Origin: Euplotes cf. woodruffi 2 WChen-2021
Lineage: Eukaryota > Ciliophora > Spirotrichea > Euplotida > Euplotidae
NCBI GenBank assembly: GCA_021441665.1
Contig: JAGYYN010021377.1
Coordinates: 1 to 21,133 of the forward strand
Direction: 5' to 3'
DNA: 21,133 nucleotides
The notes under the pieces were generated by a model. It did no database searches. It was not told the origin of the DNA and was given only the letters and a program-made list of their open reading frames with translations. Shown here piece by piece: positions 8,954 through 17,502 of the stretch. The translations under genes were made by a program, and so were the position numbers. Position 1 is the stretch's first letter. The number at the start of each line of letters is the position of its first letter.

Positions 8954-10307
8954 TTATTTATTATTTGATAATAGATCTTCTAAACTTTGTTCTCCCCATT
9001 CATTTTTGCTTAAATCTGCTTTAGCAAGTACAACTTTGGGTTTCTTTTCTTCGACAGGTTCTTTCTTAGCCGGTTTGGAGTCTACCTCTGGTTTCTTATA
9101 TTCCTTCGGTTCCTTTTTGCCGTCCTTTCTATCGAATCTGTCGTCTTTTCCCTTAAAGTCCTTTTTGTTGTCGTATTTCTTCGGCTTGTCATCATATTTC
9201 TTCTTGGTCTCTTCGACAACGACTTGCTCGGACTTGACTTTCTCTGCTTCTTGAGCTGCTTTCGCCATCGTGTGAGCATTTTTCTTTGTGTTTGTGAAGA
9301 ACACCGGAGGGCCTCCAGCACTACTTGCTGGTTTTTCTTCAGTCTTGACTGGTTCTTTTACCTCAGGCTTGGCTTCAGGCTGGACTGATTTGATGTTTTT
9401 GTTGTTCTCTCTGAAGTTACCGAAGAACTCATCTTTGGCTGGTCTCGAAGGTCTTTCACCTCTGCTTTTGAATTCTTTCTTTTCGTTATTTTCCTTTGCC
9501 TGCTCTTCTTTCTTTAGTACTTCGAATCTATTTTGAGGCTCGTTTTTCTTGCCTTGTGGCTCGGGTTCTTTCTCGTCGGTCTTCGCAACGACTGCTCCAC
9601 CGATGTCGGGGAATTCCTCGGCATTGTAAATCTTGCCCTTCTTGGCATTTTTAGCGCCAGTGGTGCTAAAGGTCGGCTTATATCGGCCAAAGGTAATATC
9701 AGTCGCATTTTTAGAGTCTTTTGGATCTTCCTTTTTCCCATCAGATACCGAGATGATCGCTGGTTGACTTGTTGCTTTTAATTCTATTTCGTCCCAGTTC
9801 GCAACTTCCTGGTCTTTTTTATCTTCGATTTTGGCTTCTTTGTTGAGAGCCTCGGTATCTTTTCCTTCGATTTTGAACTCAGCTCTGTAAGCGATGTCAT
9901 CTTCGTCTATTTCATTGTCTTGCTGCTTGATTTTTGCTTTTTGTTCTTCCTACAAACACAATTTAGACTTGGCTCAGATGTATGTAAGTTGTAAGCGAAG
10001 GCAAGGTGATGTAGTCGACCAATTTTGAGGATTTTATGTCACAACCTGGTAAAATGCATTTTTTAAATTAGCAATTTTAGTTAACTCAATCGCAAAAATA
10101 AGCCCAAAGTTACCCTAACACCCAGTTGAACAAATAAAACATGCTGTTGCGTTTATTCAAACTCAAATGTGAAAAAGGCAAGATTTGAATGCGGGAACTA
10201 CGAATACGTACGATTTTCTTAATTTCGTCTTTTGCGGAAGTCTGGGTTTTCTTCTTTGCCTGAGCTTCCTTCTTTTTCTTTTCCAACATAGCCTTTGCAG
10301 TACTCAT
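8954..10307 (-). CDS. Charged low-complexity protein, possibly RNA- or ribosome-associated
   Basis: Exons 10307-10212 and 9949-8954 (phase-0 join) give 363 residues. The N-terminus is a Lys/Glu/Ala-rich helix (MSTAKAMLEKKKKE). An acidic segment with ANWDEIEL, a FGRYKPTF motif and YNAEEFPDIGG follow. Then come alternating KKE/KPE low-complexity blocks, a GGPPVFFTNTKKN segment and a C-terminus ending NEWGEQSLEDLL. The NWDEIE and EFPDIG elements recall eIF4B-like and SERBP1/Stm1-like proteins bound to mRNA or ribosomes, but no globular domain proves this. It is the only complete gene here with no frameshift site and no UGA, and it uses GC-ending codons more than its neighbours; both fit high expression. 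The stop is AAA-TAA, followed one base later by TAG. Confidence 0.85.
9950..10211 (-). other. Long first intron (262 nt) of the charged-protein gene
   Basis: The donor GTACGT after KKI and the acceptor TTTGTAG before EEQKAKIKQ are both phase 0. Its GC content looks higher than in other introns and it lies close to the start codon. This could mean a regulatory or ncRNA-bearing intron; I found no convincing C/D or H/ACA box set. Confidence 0.7.
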
Positions 10308-10617
10308 TGCTTCAGTAAATATGTCGAGTTTTGGATGGATTTATAATATTATTAATTCAGCTGAATACTGAGTTAAAGCAGGAAACGATTTTTTTATCAT
10401 ATCCAAGTTATAATTACTTATTTTTATTGCGTTTATCGCTTGCCTTCGCTGATACTCATCTCTCACATCGGTCAATATTCAGTTTAAAAAAAGACCAAAA
10501 CAGTGGCTGCTGGAATAAAATTATAAAACACCGTTTGCTTGATTTCCGTAGTAAATATGCGGATTGAAGCCCACAAGAAAAACTATAAAAATTTAATAGG
10601 GAATTGAAATAGATTAT
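10308..10617. other. Intergenic region, no gene recognised
   Basis: 310 bp between two minus-strand genes. It is AT-rich with a short GC-richer island (about 10440-10470). An 78-codon plus-strand open frame here has atypical hydrophobic composition and no exon context. AATTGAAATA at 10602-10611, just after the upstream gene's stop, fits the breakage-motif consensus. Confidence 0.5.
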
Positions 10618-12697
10618 TTAGTTGACCTGAGCCATTCCTCGCTTATCTGAAGGCAGCATCTGCTCCATGATCTGCTTTATCTGAGCACTAAAGTTGTTGT
10701 CGATGTTCGAGTTCGTTCTATATCACAAAATTAAGACTGACTCTAGCTAATTACTTACTGCTTGATGTAGATTGCAGGGTTGTCTTCTAAAAGATTCGAG
10801 AATGATTTCTTCGATAAAAGTTGCTTTTTCTTATTCGTCTCCTCAACATCGGTATTTCAGTCTAAATTCGAGTACTTCTTTGCTTTAGTCTTGGCCTTCG
10901 TCTTGGAGTCGCCGTTGTTGTTGAAGTCTGATCTGAAAGTCAGAGTGAAGTCCATTGATTTGTTGCCTAAGTCTGAAATATTTTGTTTTATACTTATGTT
11001 TTTCTTAAGAACTAGAGCTATATAAGACTTTAATAATTGCTAATTTTAACTGAGAATCAAACAAAAATATTATAACTGAGTATTACTAATTATATAAACT
11101 TTGTCAAGCTTTATACCGAAATTACAAAATATGCAAATGTAATAATATCACTTTGTATCAGGTTAAAAATTGAAATATTTACTTACTGTCTCTATTTATT
11201 TGGAAATTGAGCAGCTTGGAATTTGCATTTAGTAACTCCATTCTTGCACAAGCATTCATATAGCTCAGTCTTTCAAGAGCAGTGATTTCTGAGAAGTCTT
11301 TATTCTCGAGCTGTGGTTCAGTTTTATTTTCTTTTGATGCATAACTAACCGAAACATCACCTTCTCTAACTGAGTTCGACTCTTTTCTGGATCCAAATGC
11401 AGAAGAAGTAGTTCCAATATTCTTTCTCGATTCAACATTATGTTTCGCAAGCAGCGAAAAGTATTCGAACTTTTTATTGATTTGTGAATCTTTCGTGTTC
11501 TTTTTCTTCCTTTTATTTTTACTTTTTGCATTGCGATTATAGCTTTCTTGTCTTGAAGGTTGCCGGTCTATATAAACCAAAATTAAAGTAAAAAATTTGC
11601 CTTCGACTTTTAGAAGATTCTTGGAATGTTCACTCCTCAAAGCATTTGTATTTAGCGAATGCTCTCTTTGCTTCTTCTGTCCTGCAGCAGAGGAGACTCC
11701 CCTTTCGTTGATCGGATGCAAAGGCTTGGTCGTTCCTCGTTTCTTTCTTCTTTGGTGAGCACCGAGATAAATTGAAAGCGGGTAGTTTTCTCTTTCTTTG
11801 CTTGCCTGTCTGCCTTTCTCAGTAAACATCGAGTCGATTATGGCTTGTTCTTCCTTCAGCAAGTCAGGGTTCGATACGGTATTGGACTTCGTTAAGTGTT
11901 CTCTCAGTTGAATGATCTTGCTGTTCGCAGTGCCGTGCTTGTAACTCATCGCATCAGGATAGATCGACTTTTTCTGAGGGTCGACGCACAACGGCGGCTT
12001 TCCGATCTCCGGTCCCTTTTTATTGTATTTTTTGAAATTTGATGCAGCGTTTTTCTCGATATTTCTCGTCGACGTCGACATGTTGATTGCTGGAAGGGTT
12101 GTATTCACAGGTCATTCTGGGGTGATCGTATGCGTTCTTTCAGTATTGCTGTTTTGAAGCTCTTTATTTATTCGTAATCTTTCGCTTAGGCTTCGAGCAT
12201 TTTTCATACATCGATGTCTCTGACTCGACCCTGCATTCAGCTTGTTGAGAGTTGTGATCATAGCTGGCTGCTACTATTTCAAGGCTTGACTCGTGGCTTT
12301 GCTCGTCATCGATTTCAACATCAACAGGTGTTGAGTCATAGACTTTAATTGGGTCAAGAGAAGCATCGCCTTCTTTTTGTTCACTCCGCTCGTTTGGTTG
12401 TTCGTTTTTATTAGCATTACTTAATCTTGATGCTATTTGGATTCTTTTTATTCGCGTTCTTGGTTCCGTTGGACTGGTAGATATTAATGAACCGCTTGAT
12501 TTTAGTATTATTAGTGCTAAATAATAAATCAGCAGCTGCTTAACGCTCTCAGTACCTGGTATTATGCACAGAATACGCAGTGTTATTTTCTTTCCTTATT
12601 AAGCGAAGACTTAGACTTGTTGTGCTGAAAGTGCAAGTCCATTACCGATCTCTACACTATTATTAGCAATAGCAGAGCTTACTTCTTTTGTTGCCAT
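10618..12697 (-). CDS. Unknown Ser/Asn/Lys-rich protein with three +1 frameshifts
   Basis: Exons 12697-12683, 12624-12556, 12516-11187, 10972-10759 and 10717-10618, about 574 residues. Shift sites: AAATAA 12588-12583, AAGTAA 12422-12417 and AAATAA 12179-12174. From MNTTLP (GTG 12108) onward the main exon is open without help. Composition is polar and basic with an acidic patch near residue 110 (VDVEIDDEQSHESS); a KNKRKKKN cluster could be a nuclear signal. The C-terminal end is helical (IKQIMEQMLPSDKRGMAQVN). I recognise no domain. The first two exons rest on splice and shift choices: an alternative reads 12590-12430 in another frame that needs no AAG-TAA shift but looks oddly hydrophobic. 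UGA codes Cys near 10842 and 12118. Confidence 0.7.
10973..11186 (-). other. Intron (214 nt) of the Ser/Asn/Lys-rich gene
   Basis: The donor GTAAGT follows NFQINRD and the acceptor ATTTCAG precedes LGNKSMDF; both are phase 1. It contains AATTGAAATA near 11169. A second intron at 10718-10758 has donor GTAAGT and acceptor ATATAG. Confidence 0.75.
12174..12179 (-). promoter_or_regulatory. +1 frameshift site AAA-TAA
   Basis: Reading PKRKITNK reaches AAA-TAA. Skipping T enters KELQNSNTERTHTI and the long downstream frame. Confidence 0.75.
12417..12422 (-). promoter_or_regulatory. Probable +1 frameshift site AAG-TAA
   Basis: Reading NPNSIKIK reaches AAG-TAA. Skipping T gives NANKNEQPNERSEQ and a long acidic frame. 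The in-frame alternative upstream (SLISTSPTEPRT) needs no shift here, so this site is less certain than the others. Confidence 0.5.
12583..12588 (-). promoter_or_regulatory. Probable +1 frameshift site AAA-TAA
   Basis: Reading SSLNKERK reaches AAA-TAA. Skipping T gives NTAYSVHNT before a donor at 12555. Confidence 0.5.
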
Positions 12698-13082
12698 TTT
12701 GCCAAGGTTAATAATAACTTTTAAATTATTTTAAATTTGGGCATTACTCAACAATTATAAATAACCTAAGTTAATGAGGTTATTTATAATTTGCATATAA
12801 TATCATTAATTTCAGTAGCCGAGGCAAATATGAATTCGCATGAGTTTTTGAATTTCGATATCCAGCAAGATTTAAAAGTATGCATCTGGGACTAAAAATA
12901 CACAATTACGAAATAACAGCGAGTTTTATTTTTTTAGTCGACATTCGCTGCCTGATTTAGATATAATTATTCAGATTGCAAATTAAATTAGTACTAGCTG
13001 GCTATATTATGATATCAAATTATTCCTCGCTTATAAGCCTACAAAGTTAATTATTTTTAGATCACCTTGAATCAAATAAAGA
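12698..13082. promoter_or_regulatory. Divergent intergenic region containing a 15-bp perfect palindrome
   Basis: 385 bp between divergent start codons. It carries the inverted repeat at 12753-12791 (described separately). A 48-base plus-strand open stretch from ATG 12831 (MNSHEFLNFDIQ) ends in a possible donor GTATGC and could be a 5' exon. I could not join it in frame to the gene at 13083, because the sequence just upstream offers only ITLNQIKNGEGD in another frame. Confidence 0.5.
12753..12791. repeat. Perfect 15-bp inverted repeat, 9-nt loop
   Basis: Arms AATTATAAATAACCT (12753-12767) and AGGTTATTTATAATT (12777-12791) are exactly complementary, around AAGTTAATG. It lies between two divergent genes, about 55 bp from the minus-strand start. 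It may be a dimeric regulator site or a transcribed hairpin. Confidence 0.85.
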
Positions 13083-15202
13083 ATGGTGAAGGAGACATTG
13101 TTTAAAAATGATGTCAAAAATGGACTAAAACCACAACTTCTCCACCCGATGTTTTTAAATACTAATTTAAAAAGCTGCCGTGAGTTTTCAAGCGGAAGTT
13201 GCAGCTCTTCTGCAACTATTAGAAAAGAAGTTGCGTCTTCACGATGAAGAAATCGACAAGATGCTTCGAGTAATTCAAGCTTGAAGGATTTATCTTTTGA
13301 TAAAGGACCAAAACTTAGTAAAAGAGATACACTAAATTTATCACCGCAAGCTTCTAAGTTTCGATCGAGTCGAAGAAGGATAAGGAAGGTAAAATAAGCA
13401 GCATTCGACTACGGCAATGAAAAGATTTGAAGCACTTCAGAGAATTCAAGTTGAAACACCAAGAGCAGGTTCAATAATGAGCAAGCTAAACCAGCTTAGC
13501 GTTTTGCCAAATAAAAAGCTACAAAGGAAACTAGACTACTACATTACACCTTATAATACAGGGTTGATATATAAAAGGCACATGAATTTTACAGACCATC
13601 CGATGATGGAATCTCGGACAAACTCAAAAGAATCAGACCGTAGCCAATTTATTTCTCTTTTTTTGTTACTTTACACCCGTTCACTTTTTATTCTGCATAT
13701 GAGCTGACTGTAGATCTAGGTCCAGACTCAAAGCAATTTTCAAGTGAATGGAGGCTAATGAGCGATTTCATCTTGAACCAGGACCACGAGTCATTTCGAA
13801 AGTCGTGACAGAGCATTAACAAAGGTCTTTACATCGAGCTCAAAGTAACTTCTGCTCATATTCACCATTCATTGTTGTTTCCTTCACAAATGCATTGTGT
13901 TTATCTAGCAAATGGCAGACTGGATTAAAAATATGAAAGACCGGACTAAACTACGTAAATTTGAAAAATTCGGAGATTCAGCAATGCACTACTCGCAGCC
14001 AAGCAGATTTGGAGTCATCAAGTTCAGAAACATCGTCAAACATGTCCTCTCGACTCACGTGAAAAAGGTGCGGAACCAGCACAGCGAGAAGTCGCACTGC
14101 CTTTCAAACGAAGGCATCGACGAGGCAGATGAAATATAAAAGCCTTGGCGGTTTCCGGCAACAAGCCACATAAATAATTTTAGCAAGCTCGGGACATTTT
14201 ACAAAAATGATAGGAATTTCATTAAGCTGATGGACAATTTAATCGACGGAAAGGTAGTTGATTTCTCAAAGAACCAAAAACCACTGATGAAGAGCTACAT
14301 TTCAGAGTCAAGCAGAATTAGTACAGCCGAGTTAATAGATTAATCTAGGTCAAGCAGACAGTCGGCCAAAGCAAATTGCGAATTTAAATAACATGATTGA
14401 AAAGGCCATTGAAAATAAATAAACAGCGAAATATTACCAATTTTCATAAAGTATTTTTAGCTGATAGTTTTTATTTTGTATTCGGCTGACTGATATTTGA
14501 GATCTAGCAGCAAAGCAAAACTGTCATCAAGCCAAATGAAGAAATTAAAGTTGAAGTTAATCAATCTGATGATAAAATTACTAAATGGTAACTTGAGATT
14601 TGTAATAAAAAACTAGAAATACGTATAAGTTCAAACAGAATATTAAAAGACTGAAAGTTGTTAGTATCATCAAGAAAAATGATAAATTAAACTCTGAAAA
14701 AGGGAATGCTAATGAAACATGCAAAAGGAAGAAAAGACTTATTTCAAATCGGCAAGATTTATTCAAAAATACAGTATGTTGGTTTTTTAATGGTTTTAAT
14801 TGACGTTTTTAGAGCTGAAATTCATCGTTTTACTTCAATAAAAGCATGATTTTCATTCCGCAGAAATTAGAAATTGAATCTGTGAAATAACATTTCTCGG
14901 AATCCTGATTCTTCGTTTATCAAAGGTTCAGGATCTAATTGAGTAAACTCGAACACGTCAAAAGAGAGGGAATCTCACTATAAACACTCAATGTCAGTTA
15001 TCTTACCTTTAATGGGAGAGTTCAGCAACCCTGCTAAGGTAAACACAATCTTTATCTGTCTAGCAAAGTCAAAATTTACAGGTTTGGGGAAAGAAAGTCA
15101 ATTCGAAGCAAAATTCAAGCAGAAAGCGAGTATATGCAAGAGACGAAATTTGAGAGTTCGCCGCGCAATAATTCAGATTCAATTGAGCATATTGATATAT
15201 AA
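13083..15202 (+). CDS. Unknown protein with seven frameshifts; paralogue of gene at 17503-20047
   Basis: Exons 13083-13639, 13714-13844, 13909-14450, 14508-14587, 14617-14773, 14813-15038 and 15064-15202, about 607 residues. Shifts: AAATAA 13392, ATATAA 14134 (+2), AAATAA 14172, GATTAA 14338, AAATAA 14417, AAATAA 14885 and CAATAA 15166. The N-terminal 110 residues are Ser/Arg-rich. Then comes the motif LQRKLDYYITPYNTG...KRHMNF, shared with the gene at 17503. A helical middle (FILNQDHESFRK, MADWIKNMKDRTK, VIKFRNIVKHVL) follows, and a Lys/Ser/Asn-rich tail. One Cys codon (TGA) is split by the intron at 14588-14616. No known domain is recognised. Coding is clear to about 14140; the last two exons are weaker, and TAA 14420-14422 is a possible true end. 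Confidence 0.7.
13392..13397 (+). promoter_or_regulatory. +1 frameshift site AAA-TAA
   Basis: Reading RRRIRKVK reaches AAA-TAA. Skipping T gives KQHSTTAMKRFEAL and the long frame with the PYNTG motif. Confidence 0.8.
14134..14139 (+). promoter_or_regulatory. Candidate +2 frameshift site ATA-TAA
   Basis: Reading DEADEI reaches TAA. Skipping TA lands on AAA and gives KALAVSGNKPHK, which ends exactly at a canonical AAA-TAA (14172-14177). A +1 there gives NFSKLGTFYKNDRNF. A single +1 at ATA-TAA stops after eleven codons. In-frame readthrough (net +3) also remains open, as KPWRFPATSH. Confidence 0.6.
14172..14177 (+). promoter_or_regulatory. +1 frameshift site AAA-TAA
   Basis: This site is reached only if the upstream ATA-TAA is a +2 site. 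Skipping T continues NFSKLGTFYK for 54 codons to GAT-TAA. Confidence 0.6.
14338..14343 (+). promoter_or_regulatory. Non-lysine +1 frameshift site GAT-TAA
   Basis: Reading STAELID reaches GAT-TAA. Skipping T gives NLGQADSRPKQIANLNN, a clean amphipathic segment. The shift codon is Asp rather than the usual Lys. Confidence 0.65.
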
Positions 15203-15328
15203 TATTTACTTTATAGAGGAGAAGCGAAAAATCTGCTATTCTCAGCTGAGAAAATTACATATTTGCGGAGGTAAAAACTCTTTATAATATATTTTTATCC
15301 CAATTATAATATTCCTAAATAAATTAAA

Positions 15329-17190
15329 TTATTTTAAATTGCTTGATCAAGTAAAATATTTGCTAAGATTATCAAAGACCTCTGTATTTTTCTCGATTAA
15401 TTCTTTGACCTCTCCAATGATGAAAATTTTCTCAAGGCCTGATGCATTATCAAAGTCGATTTCTTTAGCTCTAATATCAAAAAGTTCCTGTAAAATAATT
15501 TGTTCTCTCTTTGCATTTCGCTTGACCTCGTCGATCGTCTCTTTGACTCCCTCTGCCTTCAAAGCATGTTTATAGTGGTAGTTGTCTTTGTCGACGAGCT
15601 GGCAGTCTAAATAATTTGATACTGATGACCTGGTTGAGCTTGGATTTTCAGTGCTCTCCATTACTTTCTTGCAGACGACTGAGAGGCGATTGGATTCTCT
15701 CATCGCAGGGAATTTCTTAGACTCGCAAGCACCGCTTTTATACTCTTCTCTTCCGTCGAGAGGAACATCAAGAGTGAACGTGTCAAGGATCGTGTTTATA
15801 CAGCGAGACTTCAGATTTTTTTCTTTAAATTTGCGAGACACGATGTCGATGCCGGTGATGTACTCTGTGTACAGGTCCTCAAGCTTCAGTGTCATGCCGT
15901 AGCGCAGCGCACGGCAAAGCACTGGAGTTTCAGGACCGATCATTAGAGGCGGGTCGATCGTCTTTAACTTCTCTGCCTTGAAATTGTAAAACATGCGGTC
16001 TTTTAACAACGTCTCAGGAGTTGTCTCCCATCAATAATGCCCGCTGCTTCGATTTGTTTTGTAGACCACTCAGTTTGTCAATTCGTAGTAGATCTCTTCT
16101 ACTTCATCAAACGTCGAGTCATGGTTGTGATAGTTGAGGATCAGAGGCTTTACGTAATTTGAAATCGCTCTTTGAATGTATGACTTCATTAATACTGGGT
16201 AAAACTCGAGACAATACTCGAACCTTTCTTGATAGTCTGTCAAATTAAACGAATCGACTGCAAGCTGTAGCATTCCCAGATGTAATATCATGAATGAAGA
16301 CACCATGTCGATACAGTAGTGAGCTGATTTATACAAATCAGAATGTGATTCGGATATCAGCAAAAATATCTCTTCACAAATAACAAACACAGCGTCTAGC
16401 CTTGACTTCCTCAATTCACTGTCATCGCTGCCGTAGAGTACGAGTTCAAAGGTACTTTTAATTGCGAGAAATTTAGATTTTAAATCTGATAATCGAAGAT
16501 CGAATATTTTAAATTGGAGGTCTTTATCCACGACTTTGAGCTTTTCGTCCATTCAGTCAAGCATTTTGTCATGTTTTTCTCCTTCAATGAAGACCTCAAG
16601 AGCGGTCATTGCGATGCCAACGATCTGCACGTGCCACAAGACCTTCCTCGTTATCAAAAATGCAGAAGAAAGGCTATTTAAGAAATTAGAGCTGCTTGGC
16701 TTCTTCTTTAAATGCAGCTTGTTCTGGAGTTCTTCAAGCTGAGCAAGCTTCATGCTCGCGTCAACTTCGATATTAGTCAAGCTTTCGGACATCTCGTCGC
16801 TTCGCGCTGAGACGTCGCCTTCTTCATTATCTCTGAGAATTGCATTTAGAATTAATTGGATGTCGAAGTTTGGTCTGATGAAGGCATCTTCAAGCAGACG
16901 GTGTGCCCAAAGATACCCCCACTCTTCGAGAGTCTCTCTGAACTCTATGCAAGTATTATTTAAGACTATTTCGCTATTCACACTCAGCAGAATGAAGATT
17001 TAAAATAACACAAGTTGTAAATATTTATTTATCTGCCAAACAGGTGAATGAGACAAAGCATACGGATGCGCGACTCAATAAATCCTTTGGGGTCTTCCCC
17101 AAAGGATTTAAACTGTTTCATATCTATTTCGCTAATGACAGCATTCTTTGATTTTCTTTCAAGTTTCTTTCCAACGGACTTATTGCCCAT
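15329..17190 (-). CDS. Unknown alpha-helical protein
   Basis: Proposed exons 17190-17064 and 16973-15329, about 589 residues. From 16955 to the end the frame needs no shift; UGA gives Cys four times, including LD-C-MDEK and HY-C-WET. The body is rich in Leu, Phe, Tyr and acidic residues with helical patterning (WGYLWAHRLLEDAF, ITRKVLWHVQIVG, DMVSSFMILHLGML). A more basic C-terminal third ends with two helices (EQIILQELFDIRAKEID, GEVKELIEK). No family is recognised and there is no clear membrane helix. The 5' join is uncertain. A 90-nt intron (GTATGC...GAATAG) followed by two canonical +1 sites nine bases apart (AAATAG 16971-16966, AAATAA 16961-16956) gives one open protein. Alternatively a weaker GTTTGG donor avoids both shifts. 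It ends at AAA-TAA 15331-15329, used as a real stop. Confidence 0.75.
17079..17110. repeat. Perfect 14-bp inverted repeat inside a coding exon
   Basis: Arms TAAATCCTTTGGGG (17079-17092) and CCCCAAAGGATTTA (17097-17110) with a TCTT loop. It is translated on the minus strand as FKSFGEDPKGFI. It sits 15 bases upstream of the proposed first donor of the gene at 15329-17190, so an RNA hairpin could influence splicing there. Confidence 0.9.
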
Positions 17191-17502
17191 TTTTTTTCAA
17201 TTTATAATTTAACTAAATTATCGACTAATTCAGAATTCTGCTAAAGGGTATTAGTTTTTTAATTAATTTCAATTTAATTATTTTAAATCATTTAGCTAAT
17301 TAAAAATTATTTTTGATTAATTTTATATAATTTTTACTAAATAAACACCAAATTTTTTTTTAAAGCAGTTAATAAAGCATCATGATTAAAATCACTTTTT
17401 TAATCTAAAAATTAATTCTATACCATCAGAGATAAAAATAATTCATTTCCATAAATTTTTCACCTCAGCAGGAGGTATTTATAAAATCAGGCAAATTAAA
17501 TT
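17191..17502. other. AT-rich divergent intergenic region
   Basis: About 310 bp, very AT-rich, with no gene. AATTGAA-type motifs occur on the minus strand near 17206 and 17271. It separates the divergent genes starting at 17190 and 17503. Confidence 0.5.

Noticed and set aside
9006-9781. Series of about 82-codon plus-strand frames opposite the charged-protein gene
   Set aside because: Their Phe/Leu/Ser-rich products are antisense images of Lys/Glu codons in the real minus-strand gene.
10331-10567. Plus-strand 78-codon frame in the spacer
   Set aside because: Odd composition, no splice or shift continuation, and no similarity to neighbours.
12831-12878. First exon MNSHEFLNFDIQ for the gene at 13083
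   Set aside because: Its donor is good but no acceptor joins the downstream frame without an unsupported shift.
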